NCBI RefSeq assembly: GCF_007676705.1
Contig: NZ_VEBF01000003.1
Coordinates: 372,001 to 436,000 of the forward strand
From: Paenibacillus xylanexedens
GTDB taxonomy: Bacteria > Bacillota > Bacilli > Paenibacillales > Paenibacillaceae
DNA: 64,000 nt
Reading direction: 5' to 3'
Shown: piece after piece, positions 25,682 through 35,019 of the stretch
How the letters are laid out: every line of letters starts with the position of its first letter
How positions within the stretch are numbered: position 1 is the stretch's first letter
Notes under the pieces: model-generated
Told to the model about the DNA's origin: nothing
Databases searched by the model: none
Seen by the model: the letters and a program-made list of their open reading frames with translations, nothing else
Made by a program: the position numbers and the translations under genes

Positions 25682-27592
25682 TTATATCGCCTCCATCTGG
25701 GCCTGAATCATCTGATAATATACGCCTTGTCGTGCCAGCAACTCCTGATGTGTTCCCGTCTCTGCCACTGTACCGCCGTCCATGACAATAATTCGATCCA
25801 TATGTGGCATCCAGTGCAGACGATGGGTAGCCAAAAATACAAGTTTGCCATCAAACAGCGGCAGCATCGTCTGTTTCAGTTCGTACTCCGTTTCCACATC
25901 CAGATGTGCCGTCGGTTCATCGAGCAGCAGAATGTTCCGTTGACTAAGCAAAGCTCTTGCCAGTGCCACACGCTGCTCCTGCCCACCACTGAGTTGTCTG
26001 CCCCCAGCACCAATGGGCTCATGCAGTCCACCGGATAATGAGGTCAGAAGCTTGGTTAATCCGGCAGCGCTAACTGCCTTCGCCACTTCCGCATCCGAAG
26101 CCTCCGGCATGTAGAAACGAACGTTATCCGCCAGACTTCCGCTGAAGATATACGGATGCTGCGGGATGGCTGCCGTCTGTCTTCGCCAGGATTCAAGCAT
26201 ATCCTGTGTCACAGGCTGTCCGTTAGCTAATACTTGGCCTGAAGTAGGCAGCTGAAATCCAGCCAATACGTCAATCAACGTGGACTTGCCTGCTCCGCTA
26301 GCGCCGATAATACCGATTTTGCCAAGACCTGTAATCTGAAAGGTAACATCCTTTAGCGAATAAGGACCTTCATCATCGTGTCGTACCTGTACATCCGTTA
26401 GTGCCAATCTGCTATTCTCATTCCAGGAGGTCACCGAGGAAGAGGAAGGAACAAGATCAGGAGTAATAGAAGCAGGATCAGGATCAAGATGCCCCGCAGT
26501 CATTTTGTCGTTCAACACGACGCGTATGGTCGAAGAGCTCGCTTTCCTTTTACCCGAAGATAATAATGATGTATATCCCGTCTCGTCTTTTGTCGTGTCC
26601 GCATGCACAACAACATTCGCATAGGCTTCTTTCTGTTTCCGTTCAGCGGCTTTCCCACGTTCAATCATCTGATTAATGGCTGCTCCTGCTTCTTTGCCAT
26701 CCAATGTGGCATGGTAATCGGCGCCGAGCATACGTACAGGCAGGAAATATTCCGGAGCGAGAATGAGTACCGTCAGTGCAGGACCAAGCAGCATATGTCC
26801 CTCCGTCAGACGCAACCCCAAGCCAACTGCCACCGAAGCAACAGACAGCATCGTGAAGAAGTCGAGTGCAAACGAAGAAAGAAAGGCCATACGCAGCGTA
26901 GACATCGTCGCCTTCCGATACCGCTGACTGACCCGCAGAATAGACCCTTCGTGTGTTTTGCTCTGCCCCAATGTTTTCAGCGTTTCCAGACCACGCAAGG
27001 TATCGACAAAATGGTTAGCGAGTGCTTTGTAGGATCTGAATTGCCCGTCTATCTTCCGCTGCGCAGCGAGGCCAATCAGAATCATGAACACGATCAAAAT
27101 CGGGAGTGTCAGCATCAGAATAACTCCGGACATCAGATCCAACTTGAATACATACAACAGAATGACGATAGGGGTAAACCCCATGCCCAGCATGCGAGGA
27201 ATGAATAGTTCCAGATACGTCTTGTATTGGGCTGTTCCCTCACGTGCCAGCGTAACCAGATGGCCTGTGCCCTCCGTCTTGGCATAACGCGGTCCAAGCC
27301 TGAACCACTGCTCCACCATCTGTCTGCGCAGATCGGTTCCTGTCCTCTCCGCATATCGTGAGGTCACGAGTTGTAACCAGAAGGATAGGGCATAGCGGGC
27401 GGCAAAAGCAGCCAGGAACAGCAGCAGTACAGGGTACTGCTCCGTTACGGATGAACCTTCAAACAATGCCGTGATGGCCTGTGCCAGCCATTTGGCTTGC
27501 ATCATGATCGTCATCGCCTGTAGCAGCACCAGCGCTGAGGCCAGCGCAAGTACCGGCCGGATGCCCGGCAGCTTCATCAGCCCCCGTCCCAT
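25682..27592 (-). CDS. cydD: Thiol reductant ABC exporter subunit CydD
   Basis: 636 residues; ATG 27577, five codons in, has the better ribosome binding site (ACGGGGG) and is an alternative start. Transmembrane domain at about 1-325, nucleotide-binding domain at about 410-636. Walker A GASGAGKSTL, signature LSGGQEQRVALARALL and Walker B ILLLDEPTAHLD are present. It carries an 85-residue Ser/Thr/Asp-rich linker (about 325-410) that is longer than in other family members I know. It lies 1 nt after cydB and 1 nt before cydC, so the four cyd genes form one operon. Confidence 0.93.
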   Translation of the reverse strand: MGRGLMKLPGIRPVLALASALVLLQAMTIMMQAKWLAQAITALFEGSSVTEQYPVLLLFLAAFAARYALSFWLQLVTSRYAERTGTDLRRQMVEQWFRLGPRYAKTEGTGHLVTLAREGTAQYKTYLELFIPRMLGMGFTPIVILLYVFKLDLMSGVILMLTLPILIVFMILIGLAAQRKIDGQFRSYKALANHFVDTLRGLETLKTLGQSKTHEGSILRVSQRYRKATMSTLRMAFLSSFALDFFTMLSVASVAVGLGLRLTEGHMLLGPALTVLILAPEYFLPVRMLGADYHATLDGKEAGAAINQMIERGKAAERKQKEAYANVVVHADTTKDETGYTSLLSSGKRKASSSTIRVVLNDKMTAGHLDPDPASITPDLVPSSSSVTSWNENSRLALTDVQVRHDDEGPYSLKDVTFQITGLGKIGIIGASGAGKSTLIDVLAGFQLPTSGQVLANGQPVTQDMLESWRRQTAAIPQHPYIFSGSLADNVRFYMPEASDAEVAKAVSAAGLTKLLTSLSGGLHEPIGAGGRQLSGGQEQRVALARALLSQRNILLLDEPTAHLDVETEYELKQTMLPLFDGKLVFLATHRLHWMPHMDRIIVMDGGTVAETGTHQELLARQGVYYQMIQAQMEAI

Positions 27593-27593
27593 A

Positions 27594-28607
27594 TCAGTAC
27601 TCCAGGTGGTGCTGCTCGTTCAGACGTTTGCGGAAGATATAATAACTCCAGATCTGATAGCCGAGAACAAACGGCAGCAATGTGCAAGCTACAATGGTCA
27701 TTACTTTCAAAGAATAAGCACCGGATGCCGCATTGTACACAGTCAGGTCATATGCCGCTCCAAAGGAACTCACCATCACTCTTGGGAACAATCCGATAAA
27801 TACCGAGGCAAAGGCAATTGCAATCACTGCCCCTGTCATACCGAAAGCCCAGCCTTCACGCTTCTGACGAACGAAGTAAGCCGCAAGTGCAAGCGAGACT
27901 ACGCCAAGTACAACCATGATCCAAAGAGCCCATCCGCGTACCGCGAACACATCGGTCATGAAATACGTCATTAACGCGTAAACAGCGAGCAGTGCAGCCA
28001 GCGGCAGCATTAATTTTTGCGCTGTATTCAAGGCACGCTCTCTGAGTTCCCCCACTGTTCGTAGTGAGGCAAACAGCAATCCATGAACCAGACACAGCAG
28101 CGTTACGCTCAAGCCACCAATCACGGTGTACGGATTAACGATATCGAAGAATCCTGCGCGTAACTGCATCTCCCCATCAATGGGAAGACCTTTCATCAAC
28201 GTGGCAAAGACAACCCCGAACAGGAACGGCAAGAGCGCGCTGGAGACGACAATGATGATGTCCCACGTTTTGCGCCAGCGCTGCTGTTTCATTTTACTGC
28301 GGAATTCGAAGGCAACTCCGCGACCAATCAACGCGAGTAACACCACTACAAGTGGCAGGTAAAAACCACTGAACAACGTCGCATACCAGTGCGGGAAGGC
28401 AGCAAACATCGCTCCCCCTGCTGTAATCAGCCATACTTCGTTGCCATCCCAGAACGGACCGATCGAGTTGATCAGAGTCCGACGTTCACGATCTGTTTTA
28501 GCGATAATGCCTGTAGACATCCCCACACCAAAATCAAAACCTTCCAAAAAGAAGAAACCGACAAACAATACGGCAATCAGCAAAAACCACAACTCACTTA
28601 GTGACAA
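27594..28607 (-). CDS. cydB: Cytochrome bd ubiquinol oxidase subunit II
   Basis: 337 residues from TTG 28607 (LSLSELWFLLIAVLFVGFFF), which has GGAGG 8 nt upstream inside the end of cydA; an ATG at 28622 lacks it. The start overlaps the cydA stop by 14 nt, implying translational coupling. Polytopic partner of CydA in the quinol-oxidising, proton-motive-force-generating oxidase. Family motifs: FLEGFDFGVGM, NSIGPFWDGNEVWLITAGGAMFAAFP and YPLVVVLLALIGRG-like helix 3 (read as LPLVVVLLALIGRGVAFEFR). Confidence 0.95.
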   Translation of the reverse strand: MSLSELWFLLIAVLFVGFFFLEGFDFGVGMSTGIIAKTDRERRTLINSIGPFWDGNEVWLITAGGAMFAAFPHWYATLFSGFYLPLVVVLLALIGRGVAFEFRSKMKQQRWRKTWDIIIVVSSALLPFLFGVVFATLMKGLPIDGEMQLRAGFFDIVNPYTVIGGLSVTLLCLVHGLLFASLRTVGELRERALNTAQKLMLPLAALLAVYALMTYFMTDVFAVRGWALWIMVVLGVVSLALAAYFVRQKREGWAFGMTGAVIAIAFASVFIGLFPRVMVSSFGAAYDLTVYNAASGAYSLKVMTIVACTLLPFVLGYQIWSYYIFRKRLNEQHHLEY

Positions 28608-30009
28608 CGGAATAACCTCCATCCACGCCGAACGGATCGGCCGATTCATCGTGATCTTCCGGCTTATCGACCGCAAACGGTCCTGCCTTGATCTCACGTA
28701 CGAACAGGTATACCATCACGATTCCGAGAACCGTATACGCAGCGGTAAAAGCGATGGTCGAGAACAGGATCATTCCTGCGGATACATTCGGTGAGACCCC
28801 GGCTTCGGTTGTCATATAGCCAAATACTGTCCATGGCTGCCTTCCAACCTCGGTCATAATCCAACCTGATGTATTGGCGATAAACGGCAAGGAGATGGCA
28901 AATACCATCAGACGCATAAACCACTTTCCAGCGACCTCCAGCTTCTTGCGCATGGCCAGGAACGTACCGTATAGCGCCAGTGCAATCATCAGACCACCCG
29001 CAACGATCATGATGCGGAAACTCCAGAACGTTGTCCGTACTGGCGGAATGTAGTCCCCCGGTCCATACGTCTGTTCATACTCAGCTTGAAGCTCCTTCAT
29101 GCCTTTGACACTGCCGGAGAACTTGCTATAAGACAGATAACTGAGCAAGCCGGGGATTTTGATCTCACCCGTGTTCTCCTGTTTGTCCGGATCGATAAAG
29201 GCGACCACCGTCCATGGCGCCGGATCTTCTGTCGTCGTCCATGTGCCTTCACTGGCTGCCATCTTCATCGGCTGTGTCTCCACCAGATATTGCGCCTGGA
29301 AGTGTCCGGAGAAAGCCACACCGAATGAGGAAACAAGCGCGATAATGATCGCAATACTGAACGATTTGCGGAAGATCTCTACATCCTGCTTTTTCATCAA
29401 TTTGTAGGCACTGATCCCGGTTACCACGAAGGCCCCTGTCATCAATGCCCCAAAGATTGTATGCGGGAACTCGACGAGAAGCTGACCATTCGTGATAAGT
29501 GCAAAGAAATCATTCATCTCGGCTCGGCCGTTGTTGATCTCAAACCCGACGGGATGCTGCATAAATGAATTGGCTGCCAGAATCCACAGCGCGGACAGGA
29601 ATGTGCCGACGAACACCAGCCAGATGCAGGCCAGATGCACTTTTTTGGACAAACGATCCCATCCGAATATCCACAATCCAATAAATGTAGACTCCATAAA
29701 AAACGCCAGTAGGGCTTCAATAGCCAGTGGCGCACCGAACACATCCCCGACAAATCGGGAGTACTCTGACCAGTTCATGCCGAACTGGAACTCCTGCAGA
29801 ATACCTGTGACTACCCCGACGGCAAAGTTAATCAGGAACAGCTTGCCCCAGAACTTGGCCATCGTTTTGTAGATCTCCTTACCTTTAACAACGTACAACG
29901 TCTCCATAATCGCAACCAACAGTACAAGACCGATGGATAGCGGCACAAAAAAGAAATGGAAAATCGTTGTAAGTGCATATTGGATACGCGATAACATAAT
30001 CGGATCCAT
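28594..30009 (-). CDS. cydA: Cytochrome bd ubiquinol oxidase subunit I
   Basis: 471 residues, nine or so helices, the haem-bearing subunit. Visible features: RIQYALTTIFHFFFVP, with the His ligand of haem b595 near residue 17, FGVAFSGHFQAQ-type helix 5 with a further His, the quinol-binding loop, and GWIMTEVGRQPW (GRQPW signature with the Met/Glu region). The Q-loop is short, as in other Firmicutes. ATG 30009 is preceded by AAGGGGTAA. First gene of cydABDC. Two FNR/Rex-type palindromes and a -10 box lie upstream, fitting induction under low oxygen or high NADH. Confidence 0.96.
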   Translation of the reverse strand: MDPIMLSRIQYALTTIFHFFFVPLSIGLVLLVAIMETLYVVKGKEIYKTMAKFWGKLFLINFAVGVVTGILQEFQFGMNWSEYSRFVGDVFGAPLAIEALLAFFMESTFIGLWIFGWDRLSKKVHLACIWLVFVGTFLSALWILAANSFMQHPVGFEINNGRAEMNDFFALITNGQLLVEFPHTIFGALMTGAFVVTGISAYKLMKKQDVEIFRKSFSIAIIIALVSSFGVAFSGHFQAQYLVETQPMKMAASEGTWTTTEDPAPWTVVAFIDPDKQENTGEIKIPGLLSYLSYSKFSGSVKGMKELQAEYEQTYGPGDYIPPVRTTFWSFRIMIVAGGLMIALALYGTFLAMRKKLEVAGKWFMRLMVFAISLPFIANTSGWIMTEVGRQPWTVFGYMTTEAGVSPNVSAGMILFSTIAFTAAYTVLGIVMVYLFVREIKAGPFAVDKPEDHDESADPFGVDGGYSVVTK

Positions 30010-30123
30010 ACCGTTACCCCTTCTTTCTGTTCACTTCGCAGTATGCGTATTTGGCATTGAAGCTGCACCTTCGCTGTCTGTCCACCAAATACGTTGATGA
30101 ACGTATTGTGCCAGATTACCTAT

Positions 30124-30187
30124 TTTATACATGTGAGAATTATCACAATCTACGTGTTTAGAGTGAAAAAAAGTGACCTCGGTCACA
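30124..30187 (-). promoter_or_regulatory. cydA promoter with two FNR/Rex-type palindromes
   Basis: TGTGAGAATTATCACA (30132-30147) is a perfect TGTGA-N6-TCACA box; read on the minus strand it is TTGTGA-N6-TCACAT, one base off the Rex consensus. A second box AGTGACCTCGGTCACA lies 40 bp further upstream (30172-30187). A TATAAA -10 element overlaps the near side (30124-30129). Confidence 0.65.
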
Positions 30188-30392
30188 CAAAAGATAAAAT
30201 TCAGCCTATTATCACAGCTTGCCCACTTCATCTATTCATGGAAGATACTCATGTTTGGGATGGAATGCCCATATGTTAGTCTCAGGCATATCATGCGAAG
30301 TACCGTGAGGGCTTTACATATGAAGTGAAAGCATGAAGCACATGAAGAGAGAATGAAACACCATAATACAGTCAAGGTGAGGTGAAGCATTC

Positions 30393-31685
30393 ATGGAAAA
30401 ACCTGCGCCATTACCAAGTGTAGATCCCGAATCCAGCCCGATTGAGGACAGTACAGCCCAGCCGCCTGTCCGGTATATTCTCTTCCCTCGCAAAGGGGGC
30501 TGGTCCTCCTTTCCTTATCCCGATATCGCTGCTCTGCTGTCGATCGAGGGAGATGTCTATTATGTCAGCAGCCTGACGCAGACAGAGGATGTACCTGCGG
30601 CCATCACCGTCATCTCCCTCCCTGAAGCTGAACAACTACTGCTGGAACCTCGCACCGTAGCAGTGGTCACCCATCCCTACTGGCTAATGGCTACAGCTTC
30701 GCTGGAGCCTGAGCTATGTATCGCCCTGCTCCCTGAGCCTGCTGGAAACGAAGCAGAATCTCCACTATGGGAGAGCAGTATTTCCAAACTGGTCGGCATC
30801 GCCGATCTGGTAGGTACCTCCTCCGAAACACGGTATTTGAAGCTGTTATTCCAAGGCGTACGCGCCATCTGGCTGGGCGGAGAAGACCCTACACCCGCGG
30901 GTACGATGCAAAAGGATGATCTTGAAATCCCTCTCCGGGACTACGAACTGTTCTTCCTGCATGCGCTGCGGCAGATCCTGTCAGGAACGCTGGATAGCGT
31001 CACCCTGCTTCAATGCAGTGTACGTGCCGACTTCTACCGCCAGCTCCGGGCCAAAGCAGGGGCGCATGAGACGATATCTTTTTTACTGGCAGCTTATGAG
31101 TATCTGCTTGAGGATCCACGAGCCACCGCATCACTTCAGGAGGCCTTCACCCACGCGGTTATGAACGGTCGCAGTGATTGTGTAGTCTCCCATTATCGAT
31201 TCCTGTCTGCCATTCATGCACGGGCCGGGCAGTTGGAAGACGCTCTGCTAGTGTATGGAATCAGTGCAGGCGACGAACAGGAACGACATCATTATGAACA
31301 GCTATGTCGCTGGCTTGAGGCGGGAGAAGATCAACTTGTGCGAGCGGAATTGCTACGTATTAACGATGATTACGGATACGCGCTGCGTATCCTGGACGAA
31401 CTTGGCGGAGAAACCGCGAGACATTGGAAATTCCGCATCTTCCAGGAGACTGGACGTGTGGAAGAGGCACTGGCTCTCGTGCATGCAGTCGATATTCAGG
31501 ATGATGCCAGTCGCCGGGATTATCAGCAATTATCGGGAAGTGCGCTGGCACTGCGAGGGGAACGACACGGGGCCGTCCGACATTTCCTCGAGACGGCACT
31601 GGAGGATGAGGATGCGCTGGCCCGGATTGTCGAGCTGGAGCTGTTGGATCATGCTGTGCAGCAATTGCTTGGGGAGGTGCCATGA
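30393..31685 (+). CDS. TPR-like protein of a glycan/surface-modification cluster
   Basis: 430 residues. The first 180 residues form an alpha/beta region with phrases such as VRYILFPRKGGWSSFPYPD and AVVTHPYWLMATASLEPE, without a catalytic motif I recognise. The second half (about 190-430) is made of helical pairs resembling tetratricopeptide repeats (EEALALVHAVDIQDDASRRD, ALRGERHGAVRHFLETALED). GAGGTGAAG precedes the ATG. Its stop overlaps the next gene's start (ATGATG), so it is translationally coupled to a glycosyltransferase. A scaffold or glycosylation-partner role is possible. Function unknown. Confidence 0.75.
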   Translation: MEKPAPLPSVDPESSPIEDSTAQPPVRYILFPRKGGWSSFPYPDIAALLSIEGDVYYVSSLTQTEDVPAAITVISLPEAEQLLLEPRTVAVVTHPYWLMATASLEPELCIALLPEPAGNEAESPLWESSISKLVGIADLVGTSSETRYLKLLFQGVRAIWLGGEDPTPAGTMQKDDLEIPLRDYELFFLHALRQILSGTLDSVTLLQCSVRADFYRQLRAKAGAHETISFLLAAYEYLLEDPRATASLQEAFTHAVMNGRSDCVVSHYRFLSAIHARAGQLEDALLVYGISAGDEQERHHYEQLCRWLEAGEDQLVRAELLRINDDYGYALRILDELGGETARHWKFRIFQETGRVEEALALVHAVDIQDDASRRDYQQLSGSALALRGERHGAVRHFLETALEDEDALARIVELELLDHAVQQLLGEVP

Positions 31686-32677
31686 TGCTGGACCCGAAGA
31701 AGCGTAGACAACAGGTGAATGGGCCGATGGTGCACAGGGATATCCGAACCGAAACCACTTTCACGCCAACGGAAACAGTGGATAGGACACATATAAACTT
31801 ATTGGAAAATGGCGATCACACGCCGGATCACGCACAACAATCACATGACTCCCGAAGCCAAGTGCATCTCTGGACTGACGCACAAGGTCAGTTGGATCAG
31901 TATACTGCTGCAATAGACGAGGAAACGAGCCTATTCAAAGAGCCCTTCTCCCTTCGTCGGGTTCGCAAAAGCAAAGACAACAAGCTGACCGCCATGCTTC
32001 AGGTTCGCAATGAGCGTGGCCGATACCTTGAAGAAGTATTGCATGATCTGAGTGAGTTCGTAGACGAGATCGTCATTGTGGACGATGCCAGCACAGATGG
32101 AACCCCGGATCTATGCAAAGCCTATCCGAAGGTGGTCCGCCTGGAGGTGCTGGAGAAACCGTTATTCGCCGAGGAATGGCGACTTCGCAATACCTTATGG
32201 CAAGCAGCTGCGGGAACACATCCCGACTGGTTGCTCTCGGTTGACGCGGATGAGTTATACAGCGCAGAGGCCAAGAAAGCCATACGCGCTCTGATTAATC
32301 AGGAGTATGCGGACTGGTTTGCATTCCGTTTCTACGATATGTGGGGTGGCCGGACTCACTACCGGGAAGATGATCTTTGGTGTCTGCACAAACGGCATAC
32401 CGCTTCACTTGTACGGTATATGCCTGGATATCCTTATTTTTATCCACAGCAGAATCATCATGTTCCCCGTCTTCCCTTGTCCTGCACTGTATTGCCCGGG
32501 GTCAGCACGGAACTGAAGGTACAGCACCTCGGTTGGGCTGGCAGCCTGGAGGACCGGGTTCGTAAATATTTGCGCTACAAACGTATTGATCCGAGCGGTG
32601 AGTGGGGCAATCTTGCACATTACGAGTCGATTCTTGATCCGGAACCTCGGCTGATTCCCTGGAAGGAGGGACAGTGA
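31682..32677 (+). CDS. Family 2 glycosyltransferase
   Basis: 331 residues. The first 95 residues are polar and poorly structured. The GT-A core follows: KLTAMLQVRNERGRYLEEVL, VIVDDASTDGTPDLC and the metal-binding WLLSVDADELYS (DxD). The C-terminal part has a Trp/Tyr-rich acceptor region (YMPGYPYFYPQQNHHVPRLP) and LKVQHLGWAG. It transfers a sugar from a nucleotide donor; donor and acceptor unknown. The start overlaps the preceding stop and the end is 1 nt from the next start, so the cluster is tightly coupled. Confidence 0.85.
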   Translation: MMLDPKKRRQQVNGPMVHRDIRTETTFTPTETVDRTHINLLENGDHTPDHAQQSHDSRSQVHLWTDAQGQLDQYTAAIDEETSLFKEPFSLRRVRKSKDNKLTAMLQVRNERGRYLEEVLHDLSEFVDEIVIVDDASTDGTPDLCKAYPKVVRLEVLEKPLFAEEWRLRNTLWQAAAGTHPDWLLSVDADELYSAEAKKAIRALINQEYADWFAFRFYDMWGGRTHYREDDLWCLHKRHTASLVRYMPGYPYFYPQQNHHVPRLPLSCTVLPGVSTELKVQHLGWAGSLEDRVRKYLRYKRIDPSGEWGNLAHYESILDPEPRLIPWKEGQ

Positions 32678-32678
32678 G

Positions 32679-34031
32679 ATGGGCGTGGTGAGTATTCTGA
32701 CGCATAGCTTCACCGATGGATACAATCGGGAGTTCGGGCGGGTATTTGGCGGTGGACTGGAGCGCTACATTCTGGATCTGTGCAGTGTCATCCGTGGACT
32801 CGGGCATATTCCCGAGGTTCATCAGCTCTCTTATTTTGAAGCGTTTCAGACCCGGACGGAGCAGATCGATGTATTTGGCTATGCGTACGACATGAACGAT
32901 GTGCCCGAAGCCTTCGACCGGATGGCAGCCGCAGCGCGTGGCCCAGTGATCTATGCCAGTTGTCTGTGGCAACCTATCACCTATAAACCCGGCAGTCTTG
33001 GCATCTGTCACGGCATTAACTGGGACCGTCCCGGACTGCCACTGGAGACCAAACAGCAAGTGGCGGAACATATTCAGTTGGCTCTGGATGGACTTGTACG
33101 TATTGTGTCTGTCGATTCGCATTTCCAGACCTTTTGCCGGGCCGCATGCACCTATACCGATCCAAAACAGGTTGTCCTGATTCCCAATGCAGTGGATACG
33201 TCCTATTTCACACCAGCCCCGCCAACACGCACCTTGGAGCAGGAACGTGAAGACGAATGGCTTGCTGCTTGGAAGAGCGATCTGGCGAGTCATGAGGAGA
33301 ATGTTGGTGCAGTTATATCAGGGATGCAGGTAGTAAAGGGCAAGGATAGAGCGAATGGTGATGGAGCGGACAGTGGTAAACATCAGGGAGATAGCAACCG
33401 AGAGGGATCATTTGAAAAGCAAGCTGTGGATGCCCATGTGTCCTCTGCCCGTCCCCTTCGCATTATATATCCGCGCCGCATTAGCATGGAGCGGGGCATT
33501 ATTCCGATGATGCTGGCAACAGATAAGCTGCTCGGAGCCTTTCCCGATCTGGAGATTGAATTTGCAGGGGAACTGATCGAAGGCAGTACGGTTGGAAGAG
33601 CCTTTCGTTATTGGCATCGTACTCATCCACATGCAGATCGAATTAACCAGCGCACGTATGATTTTCGGGATATTCGGGAGGCCTACCATCAGGCAGATAT
33701 CGCCGTAATTCCAACGGTTTTCTCAGAGGGTACCTCCTATGCCTGTCTGGAAGCGATGAGCTGCGGACTTCCCGTGATTGCGTCCAATGTTGGTGGATTG
33801 AATGATCTGATTCAAGACGGATTTAACGGGCTGCTGGTGCCTCCTGGCGAGCAGGAATTGACTGCCGCACTGGTACGTCTCGTTCAGGATCGAGCCGAGC
33901 GTGAACGACTCGGGATCTACGCGCGCGAGGCCGCACTGTCCTATGATCTTTCCAGATGGCGGAGCCGGTGGAGTACGGTGCTGGAGACTTTTTTGGCAGA
34001 GACAGGATTGAAGGAGGGAATTCGGGGATGA
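32679..34031 (+). CDS. Family 4 glycosyltransferase with a low-complexity insertion
   Basis: 450 residues, GT-B fold. The N-terminal domain holds EFGRVFGGGLERYILDLC (glycine-rich acceptor loop). The C-terminal domain has LRIIYPRRISMERG and EGTSYACLEAMSCGLPVIAS, the E-x7-E retaining signature for nucleotide-sugar binding. Between the two domains (about 190-262) is a Gly/Asp/Lys/Asn-rich stretch (GKDRANGDGADSGKHQGD) without obvious fold. This is unusual for the family and probably a disordered linker. Middle gene of the coupled glycan cluster; CotSA-like retaining transferases are the closest type I can name. Confidence 0.88.
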   Translation: MGVVSILTHSFTDGYNREFGRVFGGGLERYILDLCSVIRGLGHIPEVHQLSYFEAFQTRTEQIDVFGYAYDMNDVPEAFDRMAAAARGPVIYASCLWQPITYKPGSLGICHGINWDRPGLPLETKQQVAEHIQLALDGLVRIVSVDSHFQTFCRAACTYTDPKQVVLIPNAVDTSYFTPAPPTRTLEQEREDEWLAAWKSDLASHEENVGAVISGMQVVKGKDRANGDGADSGKHQGDSNREGSFEKQAVDAHVSSARPLRIIYPRRISMERGIIPMMLATDKLLGAFPDLEIEFAGELIEGSTVGRAFRYWHRTHPHADRINQRTYDFRDIREAYHQADIAVIPTVFSEGTSYACLEAMSCGLPVIASNVGGLNDLIQDGFNGLLVPPGEQELTAALVRLVQDRAERERLGIYAREAALSYDLSRWRSRWSTVLETFLAETGLKEGIRG

Positions 34032-34699
34032 TGGATACGCCCAAGGCAACGGAATTCATGGAATCAAGATACATTCGGCAAAGTGACCCTAAAACGGACA
34101 CATTCGTCTTCCCCCTGCATCCTGCATGGTGGAGCCGTCCTTATGAATATGAATGGGCCCGGCGCTTTGCACGTCCAGATGATGTCGTCCTTGATGCAGC
34201 CTGCGGCATCTCCCATCCATTCAAATTCTGGCTTGCAGAACACTGCCGCGAGGTTCATGCCTGCGACTGGGATGAACGTATTTTGTCTGAAGAGGCGATC
34301 CGGCTGGATATTGCTGCGGATTTTGGCGAGCAGGCCGCTCAGGATCTGCCGGAATCGGCTCTCGTCAGGTTACATCGTGCGCAGGCCAATCTGGCACAGC
34401 TTCCGTATGAGTCGGGTAAGTTTGATCGGGTGTTCTGTATCTCCGTATTGGAACATCTGGATACGGGCACGATGCTGCGGGCGTTTCGCGAGTTCGCCAG
34501 AGTACTGAAGCCGGACGGACAATTGATCGCTACCTTCGATGTACCAGAGATGCGACCGGATCTACTGGAGACGATCATGGCTGTTACCGGATTAACCATT
34601 GAAGATAAGCTGAACGTGGAAGAACCTGACGACGCCATCTGGTCTGATATGTATGGCACGCCGATTAGATGTTTCCGGGCTGTGATATGCAAAGGTTGA
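34028..34699 (+). CDS. Class I SAM-dependent methyltransferase
   Basis: 223 residues from ATG 34028, which overlaps the preceding stop as ATGA and has GAAGGAGGG upstream. The Rossmann core begins DDVVLDAACGISHPFKFWLAEH (motif I with D-A-A-C-G), then VHACDWDERIL and FDRVFCISVLEHLDTGTML, the motif typical of small-molecule methyltransferases. Late motif RVLKPDGQLIATFDVPE. It probably methylates the sugar or lipid product of the two upstream glycosyltransferases (inference from coupling). The 320-nt gap after it holds an AGCAACGGA / TCCGTTGCT stem that may terminate the operon. Confidence 0.85.
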   Translation: MMDTPKATEFMESRYIRQSDPKTDTFVFPLHPAWWSRPYEYEWARRFARPDDVVLDAACGISHPFKFWLAEHCREVHACDWDERILSEEAIRLDIAADFGEQAAQDLPESALVRLHRAQANLAQLPYESGKFDRVFCISVLEHLDTGTMLRAFREFARVLKPDGQLIATFDVPEMRPDLLETIMAVTGLTIEDKLNVEEPDDAIWSDMYGTPIRCFRAVICKG

Positions 34700-34762
34700 G
34701 ACTGGTTGCATTGCGTTGAGTTAAGGCAGGTGGAAAATTGAGGGCTTGAGGACTGATCCATT

Positions 34763-34822
34763 AGCAACGGAACAATGCACGGTTCGGGAAATACTCCGAT
34801 TATCGGCAGCTCCGTTGCTATT
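34763..34822 (+). terminator. Possible terminator after the glycan cluster
   Basis: TAGCAACGGA and CTCCGTTGCTA pair across a long loop, followed by TTTC. The rest of 34700-35019 holds a second imperfect hairpin (AAACAGC...GCTGTTT, 34938-34978) facing the MFS gene end and no convincing gene. Confidence 0.4.
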
Positions 34823-35019
34823 TCACGTTCAATCGGAGGATAGCTATGGAAACATGTGAAATACACCGCCCGGCGAGCAGCGCGAGCGTGCCGCAGGCGG
34901 AAGTGTGATTGCTCAATATCCAACATTCCAGCACAGCAAACAGCCGCCTTCGGTGACTACCGGAAGCCGCTGTTTGTCTGACTGTAGATACAATGATGTT
35001 AGGAATCAGGTCAAAGCAG

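Noticed and set aside
34846..34908. 20-codon frame METCEIHRPASSASVPQAEV with an upstream GGAGG
   Set aside because: GC-rich stretch between two hairpins with no recognisable product; chance frame is at least as likely.
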